Shown piece after piece: positions 22,621-34,085 of a stretch of 64,000 bases of DNA (positions are counted from its first letter, which is position 1; every line of letters begins with the position of its first letter). The notes under the pieces are model-generated. The model was not told the origin of the DNA. It worked only from the letters and a program-made list of their open reading frames with translations, and did not search any database. Position numbers and translations under genes: made by a program. The stretch is from NCBI RefSeq assembly GCF_907164915.1, contig NC_061870.1, positions 4,740,273 to 4,804,272 of the forward strand, written 5' to 3'. The stretch is from Impatiens glandulifera (lineage: Eukaryota > Streptophyta > Magnoliopsida > Ericales > Balsaminaceae).

Positions 22621-23320
22621 ACAAGGACAAAGAAAATATTAGGTGAAATGATTAGGTGAATGAGAACAATTTTTCAGTTCCATAATAGACTACCACAATA
22701 TCCAAAGAAAAAATATATCTTATTTGTTCAATAATAACTAGCTGGTCCTCCATTTTTTGTTTTTTTTATAGCTTTATATATGATAACTCTCTAGTCTAGT
22801 TGAAACTTCTTGGTGAGTATGAATGCATAAAAACATTACATTTTGGTGAGTTTTGTCTTAAATTTCTATCCCAAATGTAAATAACAAAAATATGTTTATC
22901 ATTTGATTTCCTTTAGGTGACAGGATGAAAGTACAATATTACATTAATAATTAGAAAAACTTTATATATATCTGATTAAAAAAATAAAACAGACAAAGAA
23001 ATGAAGCCTCATTTTAATTAGAGAATTTGAGTAAATGAAGCTTATTTTTAATGTCCATTAGGATTAAGTTTAATAATGCAAATTGGATTAAAGTCCCTTA
23101 AATATAAGGGAAGTTTATCCCAAGTCCAATCTCAATTTCTCTATGTCTCCCCCTTTTCAAAATGCAATTCTATAAATAAACCCTTTAACATATAATTATA
23201 GAACACCTAATGAAAACAACCTCAATTGTATTGGACTATTGAGAAAATCCTTCATCTATACGTCGACACTTAGCCGGTTTCCGTCTTGCTGTAAGTACTT
23301 CTCACTGAATCCAGACCCAT
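22621..23320. other. Remainder of the MULE centre, no gene
   Basis: AT-rich DNA. At 23090-23250 a GTCCCTTAAATATAAGGG palindrome is followed by TCTATAAATAAACCC, which resembles an LTR or promoter TATA region and could be a second captured piece. No ORF is supported. Confidence 0.35.
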
Positions 23321-24720
23321 ATGACGAAACATAAAGCCCTTCGCGAAACGAGAAACCCTTCGCGAAACGAGAAGCCCTTTGCGTAACGAGAAGCCCTTCG
23401 CGTAACGAGAAATACTTCGCGTAACGAGAAGCACTTCGCGAAACAGACTCATATGATCTGCAAATATCATCATCGACATAAGAACAATAAGATGAACAAA
23501 AAATGAATCAATATGAATCAATATGAACCGTATGAACCAATATGAACAGATTTAATTGATTTAAGGTTTTCAGAGGGAGATGCTGGAAACATGAACATAA
23601 AATCGATTTGGGTTAGAGTTAGGGTTTTGAAAATGAAGGTATTGAAATAAGAACATAAATCTGTATTATAAACATTCAATTCAGGTTAAGGTATTCTATC
23701 TTTGTAGACTTCATGGGCTAATCGTAGTCCTCGTCGCCAAAGTTTTCAGCCGTCGCCGTCGCCAAAGTTTTCGTCGGCGCCGGCCGACGAACAAGAACAG
23801 AGAGAGAAGAGAGAGGAAGAGACGAGAAAGAGAGAGAAGCAAAATGAAGGAAATGAAAATTTTAAGTATTTATATTAACCTTAATTCACTTTCGCGTTTC
23901 GCGAAGCCACTTCGCGTTACGCGAAAAGGGTAATTTCGTCCAAAAAAAAATAAAGTGGTCACCAGATCAAATTTAATTATCAATGACCCGGACGCAAATA
24001 CCCCTATCTTTAGGGTCATTTAGTCCAATTTCCCGTTACAATATATATAAGGTAATATTGTATATATAAGAAAAAAAAATGCTCCGTCTTTGACTGTCAT
24101 TATAGTGGTTCCATTACCCAACGACTTTTTATGTAGTCGCTTTTAAGTGACGATTTGATATGCTATACAGTGAGTTTTTGTTTTTGTCGGTATAATATTG
24201 TCGCTATTAAAATTTTATTTTACTAGTGTGATATATACTTTGATACATTATTTATCGGTATATAAGGACTATTGTCTTTTGATACAATTGTTTTGAATAA
24301 TATATTAATATTGTATAAACTAAAAAACTTATTAAAAATTAAATTAAACAACAGTTTACAAATGTCATATATATCAAATTAATCATAAAAAGGTTCTCTT
24401 GAATATAAAAAATAATAAAGGTTGTGTGAGGTTTTCTTTCGGAGGTTTTCTCTAAAAAAATAATTTAAAATATTTTTTAATCAACTCTTGTCCTTGAAAA
24501 ATCTTTAAATATATGTGTTAAGTTCAATCGAAAAATGGACTTGAATCCTAATTCTTAATTATAGGCAAGTTAGTTAATTTGATACAGTTTAGAGTAAATA
24601 AATTTGGAATTAATGAAATAACTTGTAACTTTATTTTAATCTTTAAAAGGACAATTGCATACTTATAAGTAGTTTAATAAATTAAACAATGCAGAGCATG
24701 AAATTAACATGAAAATGGTA

Positions 24721-25116
24721 AGAATAATATATTGAACAACACAAAACTCAAAAAGGAAAAGAATAATTAGAGGTAGCGCTAAAAAGCCTTCATCTACTAC
24801 GTACGTACTTTATATATGTATCTTCAAGGTTGTCCCATTTTTTTTATATGTATCTTCAATATTCCAGCTTTCACTATATTCATTCATTCCTCTTCTAACT
24901 TATTCTTTTTCTCAAAAAAACAAAATAAAAAACTTGAGATCTTTTTATCTACTAGTATACGTACGTATTAATTGTCTATATATTCTACGGATGGTAGTAA
25001 AAGAGGCAAACTGGAGAAAACTATGAGTTCAATTTAAAAATCTGAATAAAAAAAATCCATTATCTTAATTAATTAGGAATTGGGATTGGGGAAAAGAAGG
25101 AAAATTAATCAGTTAG
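24721..25116. other. 3' flank of the pectate lyase gene
   Basis: AT-rich unique-looking DNA with TACGTACGTA words near 24800 and 24960. It should hold the transcript end of the minus-strand gene. No other gene is seen. Confidence 0.4.
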
Positions 25117-26653
25117 CTAGCAGGGCTTATTTGGTTTGCAATCGAGAGGCCCGGCATATCTTGTGATGAGGCCAACAAGTGTTGCAGACTCTGCATCGAT
25201 CACATTTTCACGATGAAATGAAGAACTGAAGCCTTTGAAGGGTGGGCCTGATTGAACAAAGAAAGCCCCATTCATCATGATATCTCCCTCTGATCTCCAT
25301 TGCCAATTCTTCCATTCGCTTTCCTCAGCATAATCCCTCTTTGTCACCTGATCATTCATTATATATAAGAATATCCTCTAACTAGGTCACGGGTTCGATT
25401 TCGATCGATCAAGTTTAATTTGTATAAGAAAACGATTTAAAAAAACCGAGTATGTAAACCATGCATGCAGAGTACGTATACGTACCTCTTTAGCAAAAAC
25501 GTTAGGAGGGGCAATGAAGCGATTTCCCTGGCTGATGATGGTGGGATTGCTGCTTCCTCCAATGGCATACTTTAGCCAATGAGTGTAGTCATTGTTGACA
25601 ACGTGAACAAAGCCGTACCTGACACGTGGCAGCCTCTGAACCAGCCCCTTCCCAAAATGGTTGAACGCAACAGTAATCTGCATGAGCTTATCTTGCGTGT
25701 GGGCTTTACTCGCACCAAACAAGAAAGACTCATTGTGATTCGTAAAATGGCTATTGGAGAGTGTGATGCCCGTTGATCCCATGATAGCATCAACTAAGCC
25801 ATCCATGCAATTCGATATGGAAACGTGATCGATCCAAACTCTCGAACCCCCGAAAATGGAGATCCCATCCCCGTCGCTCCTCGTCCTAAACCCATAATGA
25901 TTAACCGAATCTCTAATCATTCCACCGTTCCCAGTAACAATATCATGAATATGAATCCCGTGGATTATTATATTCTGCACAAATTGAACAGTCAGCCCTG
26001 CCCCATGAGCGATGTGCACGTTTGTTCCTCTACCATCGATCGTCTTGTGGCTCGCCATAATAAGCTCCTGTTGAAGCCTAATGTTCATGGACCTGGCAAA
26101 GATGACCCATAGAGGCTCAGTTTGGATCAACGCGTGACGCAGGGTTCCAGGTTTTGGGTTCAAAAGGTCGCTGTCTGATGAATCCGTTACCACGTAGATC
26201 TTGCCTCCTTTTCCTCCGGTCACCCCACGGGCAAACCCCATTGAGCAGTCGGCTAGACGAAACCGATTCGTTGCCCAATCTTGACGGCACCTCCAGCATC
26301 TGTCAATCGGGTTTGATACACTACATCCTCCTTCGTATCTCTTCAGGCTCCTCCTAGTCGTATTCATACCTTCTATAACCCTAAATAATTTTAATTAATT
26401 AATCATATAAAAAAAAACATCATTTTTGTATAGCTGGATCGATCAATACTTACTCTTTCACTTGCTTGTTCAAATGATCTGTTACCTCATTTGGATTGGG
26501 ATTGTAAGTATCCAAGGCAACTTTCTCTGCTATCTTCATTTTTTCGTGCCAATATGAATCATCTTCTGAAGTTTCCCCATGTAAGGTCGATGGCATTATC
26601 ACAAACACGACCTCCAATGCCACAAGAATTAGACTAAGGTTAACCACCGCCAT
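25117..26653 (-). CDS. Pectate lyase (PL1 family, LAT56/LAT59-like), three exons
   Basis: Exons 26653-26454, 26380-25486 and 25347-25117 join in frame (introns of 73 and 138 bp, GT/AG) to give about 441 aa, normal for plant PL1. The protein cleaves de-esterified pectin by beta-elimination in the cell wall. It starts with a hydrophobic secretion signal ([15 protein letters not shown]), then the N-terminal region [13 protein letters not shown]...[10 protein letters not shown]. The core has [49 protein letters not shown] and [10 protein letters not shown] (calcium-site Asp residues), and [20 protein letters not shown] with the catalytic Arg around residue 318. It ends WRSEGD...SGPPFKGF. Subgroup motifs and the N-terminal domain resemble pollen/anther lyases. 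No stop or frameshift is seen, so it is probably functional. Confidence 0.93.
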
Positions 26654-26803
26654 CTTCTGATTTTTTTCTTTTTTTTTCTAGCTTTTGTTTTGTTGTTTAT
26701 ATGGTTCTGCTAGTTTATTTTTATTGTAACAAGCGAATCACAGCAGAAATGATTCGCTTGACAAAACACATGCATTTTACTTGAGATATTATGGAAACAA
26801 TGT

Positions 26804-26814
26804 CTATTTATATA
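26804..26814 (-). promoter_or_regulatory. Likely TATA box of the pectate lyase gene
   Basis: On the minus strand TATATAAATAG lies about 150 bp upstream of the ATG, leaving a leader of about 120 nt. A weaker CATATAAAC occurs nearer the ATG, at about 26697-26705. Confidence 0.5.
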
Positions 26815-27027
26815 TTCCCAAGGAGTGGGAGCTACTATATTTGGAAGACGATTGCTAATATTAGCTTCACAAGAAATGCATGGCGGGAATGAGGACGGTG
26901 GGAGGCCACTCATGCTCATACCAACTTAACCCACTAATTTCTTAACTACCTTTCAAACTCAATTACCGTTGAATTAGAATCAAATTCAACATTTAATTAA
27001 TAATTGTTTAGAAAAAAAACTTGGAAA

Positions 27028-28135
27028 AATGTCAATTTTACACGTCAAGTTGTAAGAAAGTGTCAAATTACTTATTAAGTATTAAAATTCTATATTTATA
27101 TGTATTAACTTGTCAAAATATGTCAAATGTGTTTAAAATAACATAAAATGTTAAACGGCATCAAAATTTTTGCCATATATAATATCCACCTATTTTATTT
27201 TTTAAATTGACATTAATTTTAATTATTTTTCCATTCAAACAATTTTTTTTTCCTTACCCATTTTTTCTCTCTCATCCCTCCACAACTCTCCATTTTTTTA
27301 AAACTTTTTCCTCTTCCGATTATACTCAAGTTTCAGATTTTTACCTTCTTCCTTCTTCTATTTAACCCCCAAGTGATCCATAACTGAACTTTAAACAGTC
27401 ATCGTCGTTGGTAAAAGTTTTTTTTTGTTGGCCGATTCCTAAATCATAGCAGTTGTGGCCGAAATCTCCATTAGTCGAACCCTAAATCCTTGTTGCCATT
27501 AGTGGACAATGCCGAATCAAGGTAAAACCGACTTGTTTTAAATTTTAGTTTTTATAATACCTACACTGTTAAATTACTTTATCAACTCCCAACCGTAACC
27601 CCCAAATCCAAGTCTTTCTTAGTTAAACCTTAAACTATCATCGTCATTAGTTGAAACATTCCTTGGTCGAATCCTAAATCTTCAACGTTGTGGTAAAGTC
27701 TTTGTTGGCCGAATTTTAAATCGTCAGCGCTGTGACGAAGTCTTAATAATTTGTTACTTTTTAGAACAATTTTTATAATTAATCAATTAAATATTCTTAT
27801 TAATAATAAAAATTACTCATATTATAGATGGAGAGATGAAGAGAGAAATAATTAAAAAAAATGGAAAGTTGTGAGGGTAAAGAGAGAGAAAAAAAAATAA
27901 AGATGTTGATGTTTTTGTTTAAATGAAATAATAATTAAAGTAATATCAATTTAAAAAAATAAAAAATAGGTAGATATTATATGTGGCAAAATTTTTGATA
28001 TCGTTTGACATTTATGTTATTTTAAATACATTTTACACTTTTTGACAAGTTAGTATATATAAATAAAATTTGATACTTAATAAGTAAATTTAACACTTTC
28101 TTATAATTCGTAATTTGTGGTGTAAAATTGACATT
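27028..28135. mobile_element. Non-autonomous TIR element of 1.1 kb
   Basis: The ends AATGTCAATTTTACA and TGTAAAATTGACATT are inverted. Homology between the arms continues inward for roughly 280 bp on each side (shared words AAGAAAGTGT, ACTTATTAAGTAT, AAAATAACATAAA, ATATAATATC). The centre (27350-27780) has short GTTGGCCGAAT and TCGTCGTTGG words repeated. No transposase. Flanks CTTGGAAA and CTTAAAAA are only partly alike, so the target duplication is uncertain. Long TIRs suggest a MULE derivative. Confidence 0.65.
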
Positions 28136-28191
28136 CTTAAAAAAAAATATATATATATATATATAAATAATAACTTTTTATTAGAGATTTA

Positions 28192-28888
28192 GACCATCTC
28201 CAACCCGCAAACTCATTCTCAAACCCAAAATGTAGTAAACGTCACATCAAAAAGTAATTCATCTCCAACCCAAAAACCCATTTCCAAACCAAAAGAATAT
28301 TCTTAGAATATTCTTTTTTTACACTAACTTTTTAACCTTATTAACATTATCTATATATTTATCAACTTCACATATTTAACCCCAATCTTTTCTTATTCAT
28401 TTAATAAAATTAATTATATATCAATAATTCATACATAACAAAAATAATTAAATAATACATTTAAATAAACAAACATAATATATTAAAACAAACATTATTA
28501 ATAAAAACAATAAATTTATATGTTTATTCGTAACTATAAAATAAATTATAAAATATAAATAAATTAGATAAAATTTTAAATATAATAAAATTTAATGATT
28601 TAATTATACATTTAAAATATTATAATTTTTTATCTTAAAAAGAAAAAAAAAGTTTAAGACTTAATTTTGATTATAGATATATAAGGTTATATATAAAAAA
28701 AAATCTAAAAAATAGATTGAGGGCCATTTTGAAAAAATGGCCAAAATGGGAGAATGAACAGTGCCAACGCAAATATGCGTTCGCTGGAGGAGAGAGACGC
28801 CCAAACACATTTTAAATTTGCGAATGGTGTCCGGTTGGAGTGAAAAATGGCACGCATAATGAGATTTGCGTGCCCGTTGGAGATGCTC
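28192..28888. mobile_element. PIF/Harbinger (Tourist-like) MITE with TTA target duplication
   Basis: The left end GACCATCTCCAACCCG and right end CCCGTTGGAGATGCTC are inverted, flanked by TTA at 28189-28191 and 28889-28891. The word ATCTCCAAC with a 3-bp TTA duplication is the usual signature of Harbinger-type MITEs in dicots. The 697-bp body is AT-rich and non-coding. Confidence 0.75.
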
Positions 28889-28891
28889 TTA

Positions 28892-28989
28892 ACACTCCAT
28901 TCATAAATAATTTTATTTCTCCCTCCTAATTAATTAATTTATTATTTTATCTCATATCAACCAAATTTACCAATTTTTTATATAGTTAA

Positions 28990-29065
<76 letters not shown>

Positions 29066-29572
29066 TAGAAATACAAAAATTAATAAATTTTAAAAATAAA
29101 AATTTAATTTATATATATATTAAAATTAATAAGTATTTATTAAATATTTTTAAAATGAAAATAATATATATATATATATATGAATAATTAATAATAAATT
29201 TAAATAAACTAAATAAATAAAATTAATAATTCAAAATTTCTTTAAAATAATATTATAAAATCATATATATATATATATATTTATATATATAATTAATGAT
29301 TGTCAAAATTTTTATTTTAATTATAAATCTAAATAAATTAAATTAATATTTCAAAATTTATTTAAAACAATATTAAAAATTTAACATTAATACTATAAAA
29401 ATAATGAAAAATTAATTAAATTAAAAAAATATTAATTTAAATATATTAAAATAATATTTTTTTTATTAAATATTAAAAAAAATACAAATATTATATATAT
29501 AAATATTTTTTAATTGTTAGTCATATAAATTATATATGTATACACAAAATTATAAATATAAATTAACAATTT
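28892..29572. repeat. AT microsatellites in very AT-rich spacer
   Basis: Long (AT)n runs at about 28996-29060, with shorter ones at 29165-29182, 29262-29290 and 29490-29500, in DNA of extreme AT content. No gene is seen. Confidence 0.85.
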
Positions 29573-29596
29573 TAGGTGGTTAAAGTGTTCATGGTT

Positions 29597-30746
29597 TGGA
29601 ACGAGTAAGACGAAAGATGATATTACGTGGTCATTAAAGAAAGTATTGAATCTAAAAAACAGCATGGCGTCTTTATCGACATTCGACTTGGAGATGGCCG
29701 AGGTACTCTTTTTTGGCATGATCCATGGTTTGAGTGCAGGTCGCTTATTCATTATGAGGAATTTTGGTATATGCATATAAGGAGGTATTGCTCGACTGCC
29801 ACAGTTAGAGACATACGAGAGGGGCAATGGGATTCTCTTGTTCTTCTTCGATGGGTTCCGGAAGATAGACGGGTACTTGATCACATTTGTAGCATACAAT
29901 TCCACGATAGAGCCGACATTCACTCGTGGGGCGCTGAGGAAGACAGAAAGATGAAATCCATCATGGTTTGGAGTGTTATTCGAGAGAGAAGACATAATGT
30001 TGAATGGGCTGCACTTGTTTGGTCATCGAAAGTTATTCTAAAGCATCGATTTATTATTTGGTTGACTTTTCGTGGGAGGCTTAACACTCGGGATCAAATA
30101 AAAAAATACACGGTTATACAAGATAGTTGCTACCTTCTTTGTGAGGGAAATGAGGAATCAATCGAACATCTTTTGGGCAGCTGTCCATTTACAAAGCAAA
30201 TATAGAATAGGTTCATTTCAGAAATGGGTCTTTCGAGCTTTCTAGAGGCATGGGAGGAAATCATTGTTGCTACCCAAGATAGAGCTAAAGGAAATAAATT
30301 TCCAACAAACATATTCAATTGTGGATTTTCTTCGATTGTGTATCATCTATGGGACGAAAGGAATGCACGTGTGTTCGGAAAGGTGTGTCGAAAGGTTGAT
30401 GAAGTATGGGGTGATATTTTATTCGATTGTGGGGCGCTTATGAGGACTTAGAGGAAGATTCCCAAAGGAGAGCGCGAATGGAACCTTTGTCAAGAAAGAA
30501 TGGAGAATTTCTTATGAAAAAGTCACTTCTCTTGAAAACTTCAAAGTAAGATAAAATTTCAAAGTGTTTAATTGTTTATAACTCATTTGTTAAAGTCATG
30601 AACTTGTAATTTTGGATTGTTTAGTTTTTCTTATTGAACTATGTTTTTATCATTCTAGAGTGTTAGAATGATAAAACGAACTTTGTCAGTTTTTCCCGTT
30701 TTTTGGATTTTTAAATAAAATGACGATAAGTCGTTTTTCAAAAACA
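29597..30746 (+). mobile_element. 5'-truncated LINE with 15-bp target-site duplication
   Basis: AAAGTGTTCATGGTT occurs at 29582-29596 and again at 30747-30761, bounding a 1150-bp insert that encodes the end of a non-LTR reverse transcriptase. The 3' end is short and A-rich (TTTTTCAAAAACAAAAG overlaps the duplication). 5' truncation is typical of target-primed reverse transcription. Confidence 0.85.
29627..30451 (+). pseudogene. LINE reverse transcriptase C-terminus (zf-RVT region)
   Basis: The main frame contains IRLGDGRGTLFWHDPWFE, typical of the region after the RT domain in plant L1-type elements. The zinc-binding zf-RVT segment follows (HRFIIWLTFRGRLNTRDQI, CYLLCEGNEESIEHLLGSCPF). A TAG at 30203-30205 interrupts, and a second frame from 30224 carries the usual end (VYHLWDERNARVFGK). 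No catalytic YADD region is present because the 5' part is missing. Not functional. Confidence 0.85.
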
Positions 30747-30779
30747 AAAGTGTTCATGGTTCGTAAAAGAGAACATGGT

Positions 30780-31249
30780 TCAAATCTCGTTAAGCACAAA
30801 TTTTAAATTATTAAAAAAATATTAATGATTAATATGTGAAATAAAAACATTGGTTTATCGAAGTGAGTAAATGGTTATATGTGAAATAATATTAATGGTT
30901 TAAATATGCGATGAAATTGATGAGTGAGTAAATGACATTCACAATATTAGAGGTCGATTGGGGTGGATGGTTAAAATATGCGATAAATTAATGGTTGTGT
31001 AAATGACATTCACAAGATTATAGATCGATTGTGGTGGATAAATATGGAACGAGATAATTTGGATTTTGTTGAATTGATCGAAGTAAAATTGTAAGGTCAC
31101 GAGATTAGATGTCAATTGAAGTAAAAAAAATATGTGAGAAGATGAGTTGTTTAACGAAGTGAAAGTAAAGTTTAGAGATAAGAGGTCGATTGTGATTGGT
31201 GGATAAATATGGAATGAGATGATTTTTGATTAGTCGAAATGAAAGTAAG
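30780..31249. repeat. Diverged tandem phrase array, left half
   Basis: Phrases such as GAGGTCGATTG, GTGGATAAATATGGAA and GAGATGA recur at irregular spacing, and continue after the MULE at 36023-36300. The MULE at 31260-36012 split this array. Non-coding. Confidence 0.55.
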
Positions 31250-31479
31250 TTAAAGAGATGGCACAATTACCATATGGGACTCGAACTTTGGACATTTTAC
31301 CACATGGGGCTCAAATTTTGATCTAAGCCATATAGGGCTCTAACTATAAAACTTTTGACTATTGGGGGCTTTTTATTTATTTTATCATACGTGTCATATA
31401 TTCTTTTTCAAATCATATTCCACTTGCCATTTATTTCAAATTAAAGAGTAAAAAAAAATTTACAAGGCCTCTCTCATCA

Positions 31480-32457
31480 TCTCCTCCATGTCTACGACAT
31501 AAACACTTCCTTACTCTTCAATTCTTCTTCATTTTCTCAAATCTTCCGTTCCGATTATGAAAGTCCTCCGAATATCTCAACCAAATAATCAACATAGAAG
31601 TTCTATCTATATATTCCTAAGTTTGCTTAATTAGAGTTTGATTTTGGAACAATTAAGTTAGGTTTCTCTATATGCTTCAATGGAGTTTTGATTGAATTAT
31701 ATTTCTAAATTTTTATGGAACATCATGCTACTTGTGTCACTTAAAATAAATTTGATAGCATGGAAACCAATTTTAAACATCTAGGATTACAAGAATTTCT
31801 TAGATAAGTCCATACCACTAATTGTTTTATATAGGTGATCTATGTAATAAGGAAAAAATGGTTTAGAATTTCATTTTGTTTAATGATTCATGATTTACAG
31901 AGCAGTTTGATTTGATGGTTCTGGAAGGGAAGACTATAAGAGAGTGACTATTTATCCATAAGTCTAGATGGACAGTTGAAAGTGGGAACATAAAGTAAAG
32001 GTCTTTACCTGATTATAAATGTTGGGGCTAGTATGAATTGAGGAAACAAATGATTAACGAACATGAAGGTCTAAAGATATCGTATTATATGAATCAACAA
32101 CGAGGAAAGATTTTGAGTGACACCTTTACGAATATGAGATCTTTAAGTACGATACTTGCACTTTGTATAGGTTATAATTTAAGATGATTGATGGGAAGAA
32201 AAATACAAAGAAAAGATGACGATGACAAGTGATTTGGTTAACAAAATTCGTGGAGGGCAAAGTCTATTATATCGAAAGAAGATCAAATGACTCCTCCCAA
32301 TGGGGGAGGATTTGATTATGCACCATTTGACATCTTGCTAGAATTTGGATAGTTACTATTTGACTTAACATGGCTAATTTGGATACATACTAGTTACTAG
32401 TTGATTTCATGTTTTGTCATGATAACCAGTGTCTAGTTTCTATAGTGTTTGACTCTG
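31480..32457. other. Left interior of the Pack-MULE, no gene recognised
   Basis: The arm homology fades near 31560. The rest has only short frames. Words such as ATAGGTTATAATTTAAGATG suggest diverged unique or captured DNA, which I could not identify. Confidence 0.35.
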
Positions 32458-32504
32458 ATTTTTTATTTTTTTAAAATAAAATGTACATCATACGGGAAGA
32501 AGCT

Positions 32505-33199
32505 AAAATTCCCACATCATACGGAAAGTAGACCGTTTGCACAAATTGAAGAAGAGTTGGTAAGTACATTATTTTTAATAACTTAATCTAAAGATTGTTA
32601 TTAATTATATAAATCATTTATTTCAACAGGCGATTGAAATGGGACGGGCACCGTCTGTCATTGAAGTATTTAAGAGGACCCGTACCCCAAAACCGACAAA
32701 CGAAAACTCAACACCCGTCCCGGACGAACACGTGCTAGAGAAAATTGTAAGTGAATTGAATATGCCTAGTTTTTTATTATAGAAATGATACTTTATTTCA
32801 ATTGTGCAGGTTCAGATGGAGGAGGTTCTTAGTAACGAACCTGGAATATCTGATTTTGAATTGACGGGGAGGGTGTTCGGACAACAAAAACATGGGGGAG
32901 TGTTCGGAATGGGATCAGGCGTCTGGCCCACACACTTTCGTGAGGATCGTCGGAATGGAAACAATTCACAATGAAACAATGAGCGATTGTATGAAGAGAA
33001 TCAAAGATTGGCGCTCAAACTGGAGGAGTTGGAGAAGAGAGACGAAGAAAGAATGCGCATAATCAATGAAATGCAAGCGGAAAAGGAAGAAATAAATGCA
33101 AGAATGGAGAGAGAGAAGTTAGAAATGAATGCAAGAATGGAGAGAATCGAATTGTTTATGAGGAAACAACAACCACCACCTCCTCCCCCCACAAGCTAA
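32505..33199 (+). pseudogene. Ptta/En-Spm (Transposase_24) C-terminal fragment
   Basis: Exons: about 32505-32560 (LKFPHHTESRPFAQIEEEL), 32631-32746 (AIEMGRAPSVIEVFKRTRTP) and 32810-33199 (VQMEEVLSNEPG, GRVFGQQKHGGVFGMGSG, then a Glu/Arg-rich coiled coil LEELEKRDEERMRIINEM ending in a poly-Pro tail). GTAAG donors and ...CAG acceptors separate them. This is the DNA-binding accessory protein of plant CACTA elements (TnpA/Ptta type). A TGA near 32972 breaks the last exon, and the 5' exons are absent. Confidence 0.75.
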
Positions 33200-33394
33200 T
33201 TCTAGTACGTTTTGATTGGTTGTTTCGATTGAAAACATGTTTTGATTAGTAGTTGTTTCGATTTGAATTTATAACAAATTGTTCGGATGATTAGTTTGGT
33301 TGCGAATTTTGTAATGATAATGATCATTTAATGTATGTGTCATTTTTTTTATTGATATATTGGTTTGGCTGAACAGGTTTTGGTTGCGAACAAA

Positions 33395-34085
33395 ATAATC
33401 GGCATATTTTTAAAATTTTACAGGAAAAAACCGAAAGTAATATTGAAATCTTTCGGTTTTTCTTCAAATGAAAAAATTGAGAGTTATATGAAAACTTTCG
33501 GTTTCTCCATTTGAAGAAAACCGAGAGTTAATTAGAAAACTTTCGGTTTTTTCCGTAGGAGTATAACCGAAAGTTTTCTAATTAACTTTCGTTTTTTCCA
33601 TTTGAGGAAAACCGAGAGTTAATTAGAAAACTTTCGGTTTTTCCCTCAGGAGTAGAACCGAAAGTTTTCTAATTAACTTTCGGTTTTACAATTGAAGAAA
33701 ACCGAGAGTTAATTAGAAAACTCTCGGTTTTACTCCTACAGGAAAAACCGAAAGTTTTCTAATTAACTCTCGGTTTTCCATTTCAAGAAACCCGAGAGTT
33801 AATTGGAAAACCTTTGGTTTTTCCCTAAGGAGTAAAACCGAGAGTTATTTGTAAAACTTTCGGTTTTTCTCTCTGTGGAAAAATCGAAAGTTTTTCAATT
33901 AACTTTCGGTTTTACTCTAGGGTATCTAAACCGAAAACTCTACGATATTTCTCGGTAAACGCCCAATTGTTTTTAACGAAAGAGTCAATAACGAGGGATG
34001 GCGAGAGTTACCAAAACTTTCGGTAATGTGTCTATACCGAAAGTTATAGGGTCAAAACCGAGAGTTTTTACTCTCGTTTTGACCC
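33395..34085. repeat. CACTA subterminal inverted-motif array
   Basis: AACCGAGAGTTAATTAGAAAAC and its complement GTTTTCTAATTAACTTTCGGTT-like forms alternate about every 60-70 bp, so the array can fold on itself. Such subterminal motifs are binding sites for the CACTA accessory protein in En/Spm-type systems. A similar array ends the CACTA at 62950-63640. Confidence 0.75.

Larger units (their letters stand above)
21397..24034. mobile_element. Foldback MULE with TIRs of about 700-800 bp and 8-bp target duplication
   Basis: Both ends read GGGAAATTGGACTAAATGACCC inward, perfectly for more than 20 bp. Homology between the arms continues to about 22190 on the left and 23325 on the right. The flanks carry GTTACAAT at 21389-21396 and 24035-24042, and copy A at about 6953 has a single GTTACAAT, so the target duplication is confirmed by an empty site. 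Long TIRs with an 8-9-bp duplication fit non-autonomous Mutator-like elements. There is no transposase, and the 1.1-kb centre holds a possible captured exon. Confidence 0.85.
20755..24720 (+). repeat. Dispersed repeat, copy B, interrupted by the foldback MULE
   Basis: Collinear with copy A (6405-7628) over 20755-21396 and again over 24035-24720. The break is exactly at GTTACAAT. Copy B has a longer ATATAT tract (21281-21345). The right edge of homology is where Copia element 1 enters copy A. Confidence 0.8.
29573..30810 (+). mobile_element. Possible tRNA-derived SINE split by a LINE
   Basis: With the LINE and one target copy removed, the flanks read TAGGTGGTTAAAGTG, then a short loop, then GGTTCAAATCTCG. 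This resembles the A box and the B box (GGTTCRANNCY) of a tRNA-type RNA polymerase III promoter with tRNA-like spacing. An AT-rich tail follows. It is too short and diverged to assign a family, and chance similarity is possible. Confidence 0.35.

Noticed and set aside
30130..30318. 62-aa frame antisense to the LINE
   Set aside because: Shadow of the zf-RVT coding strand with no independent support.
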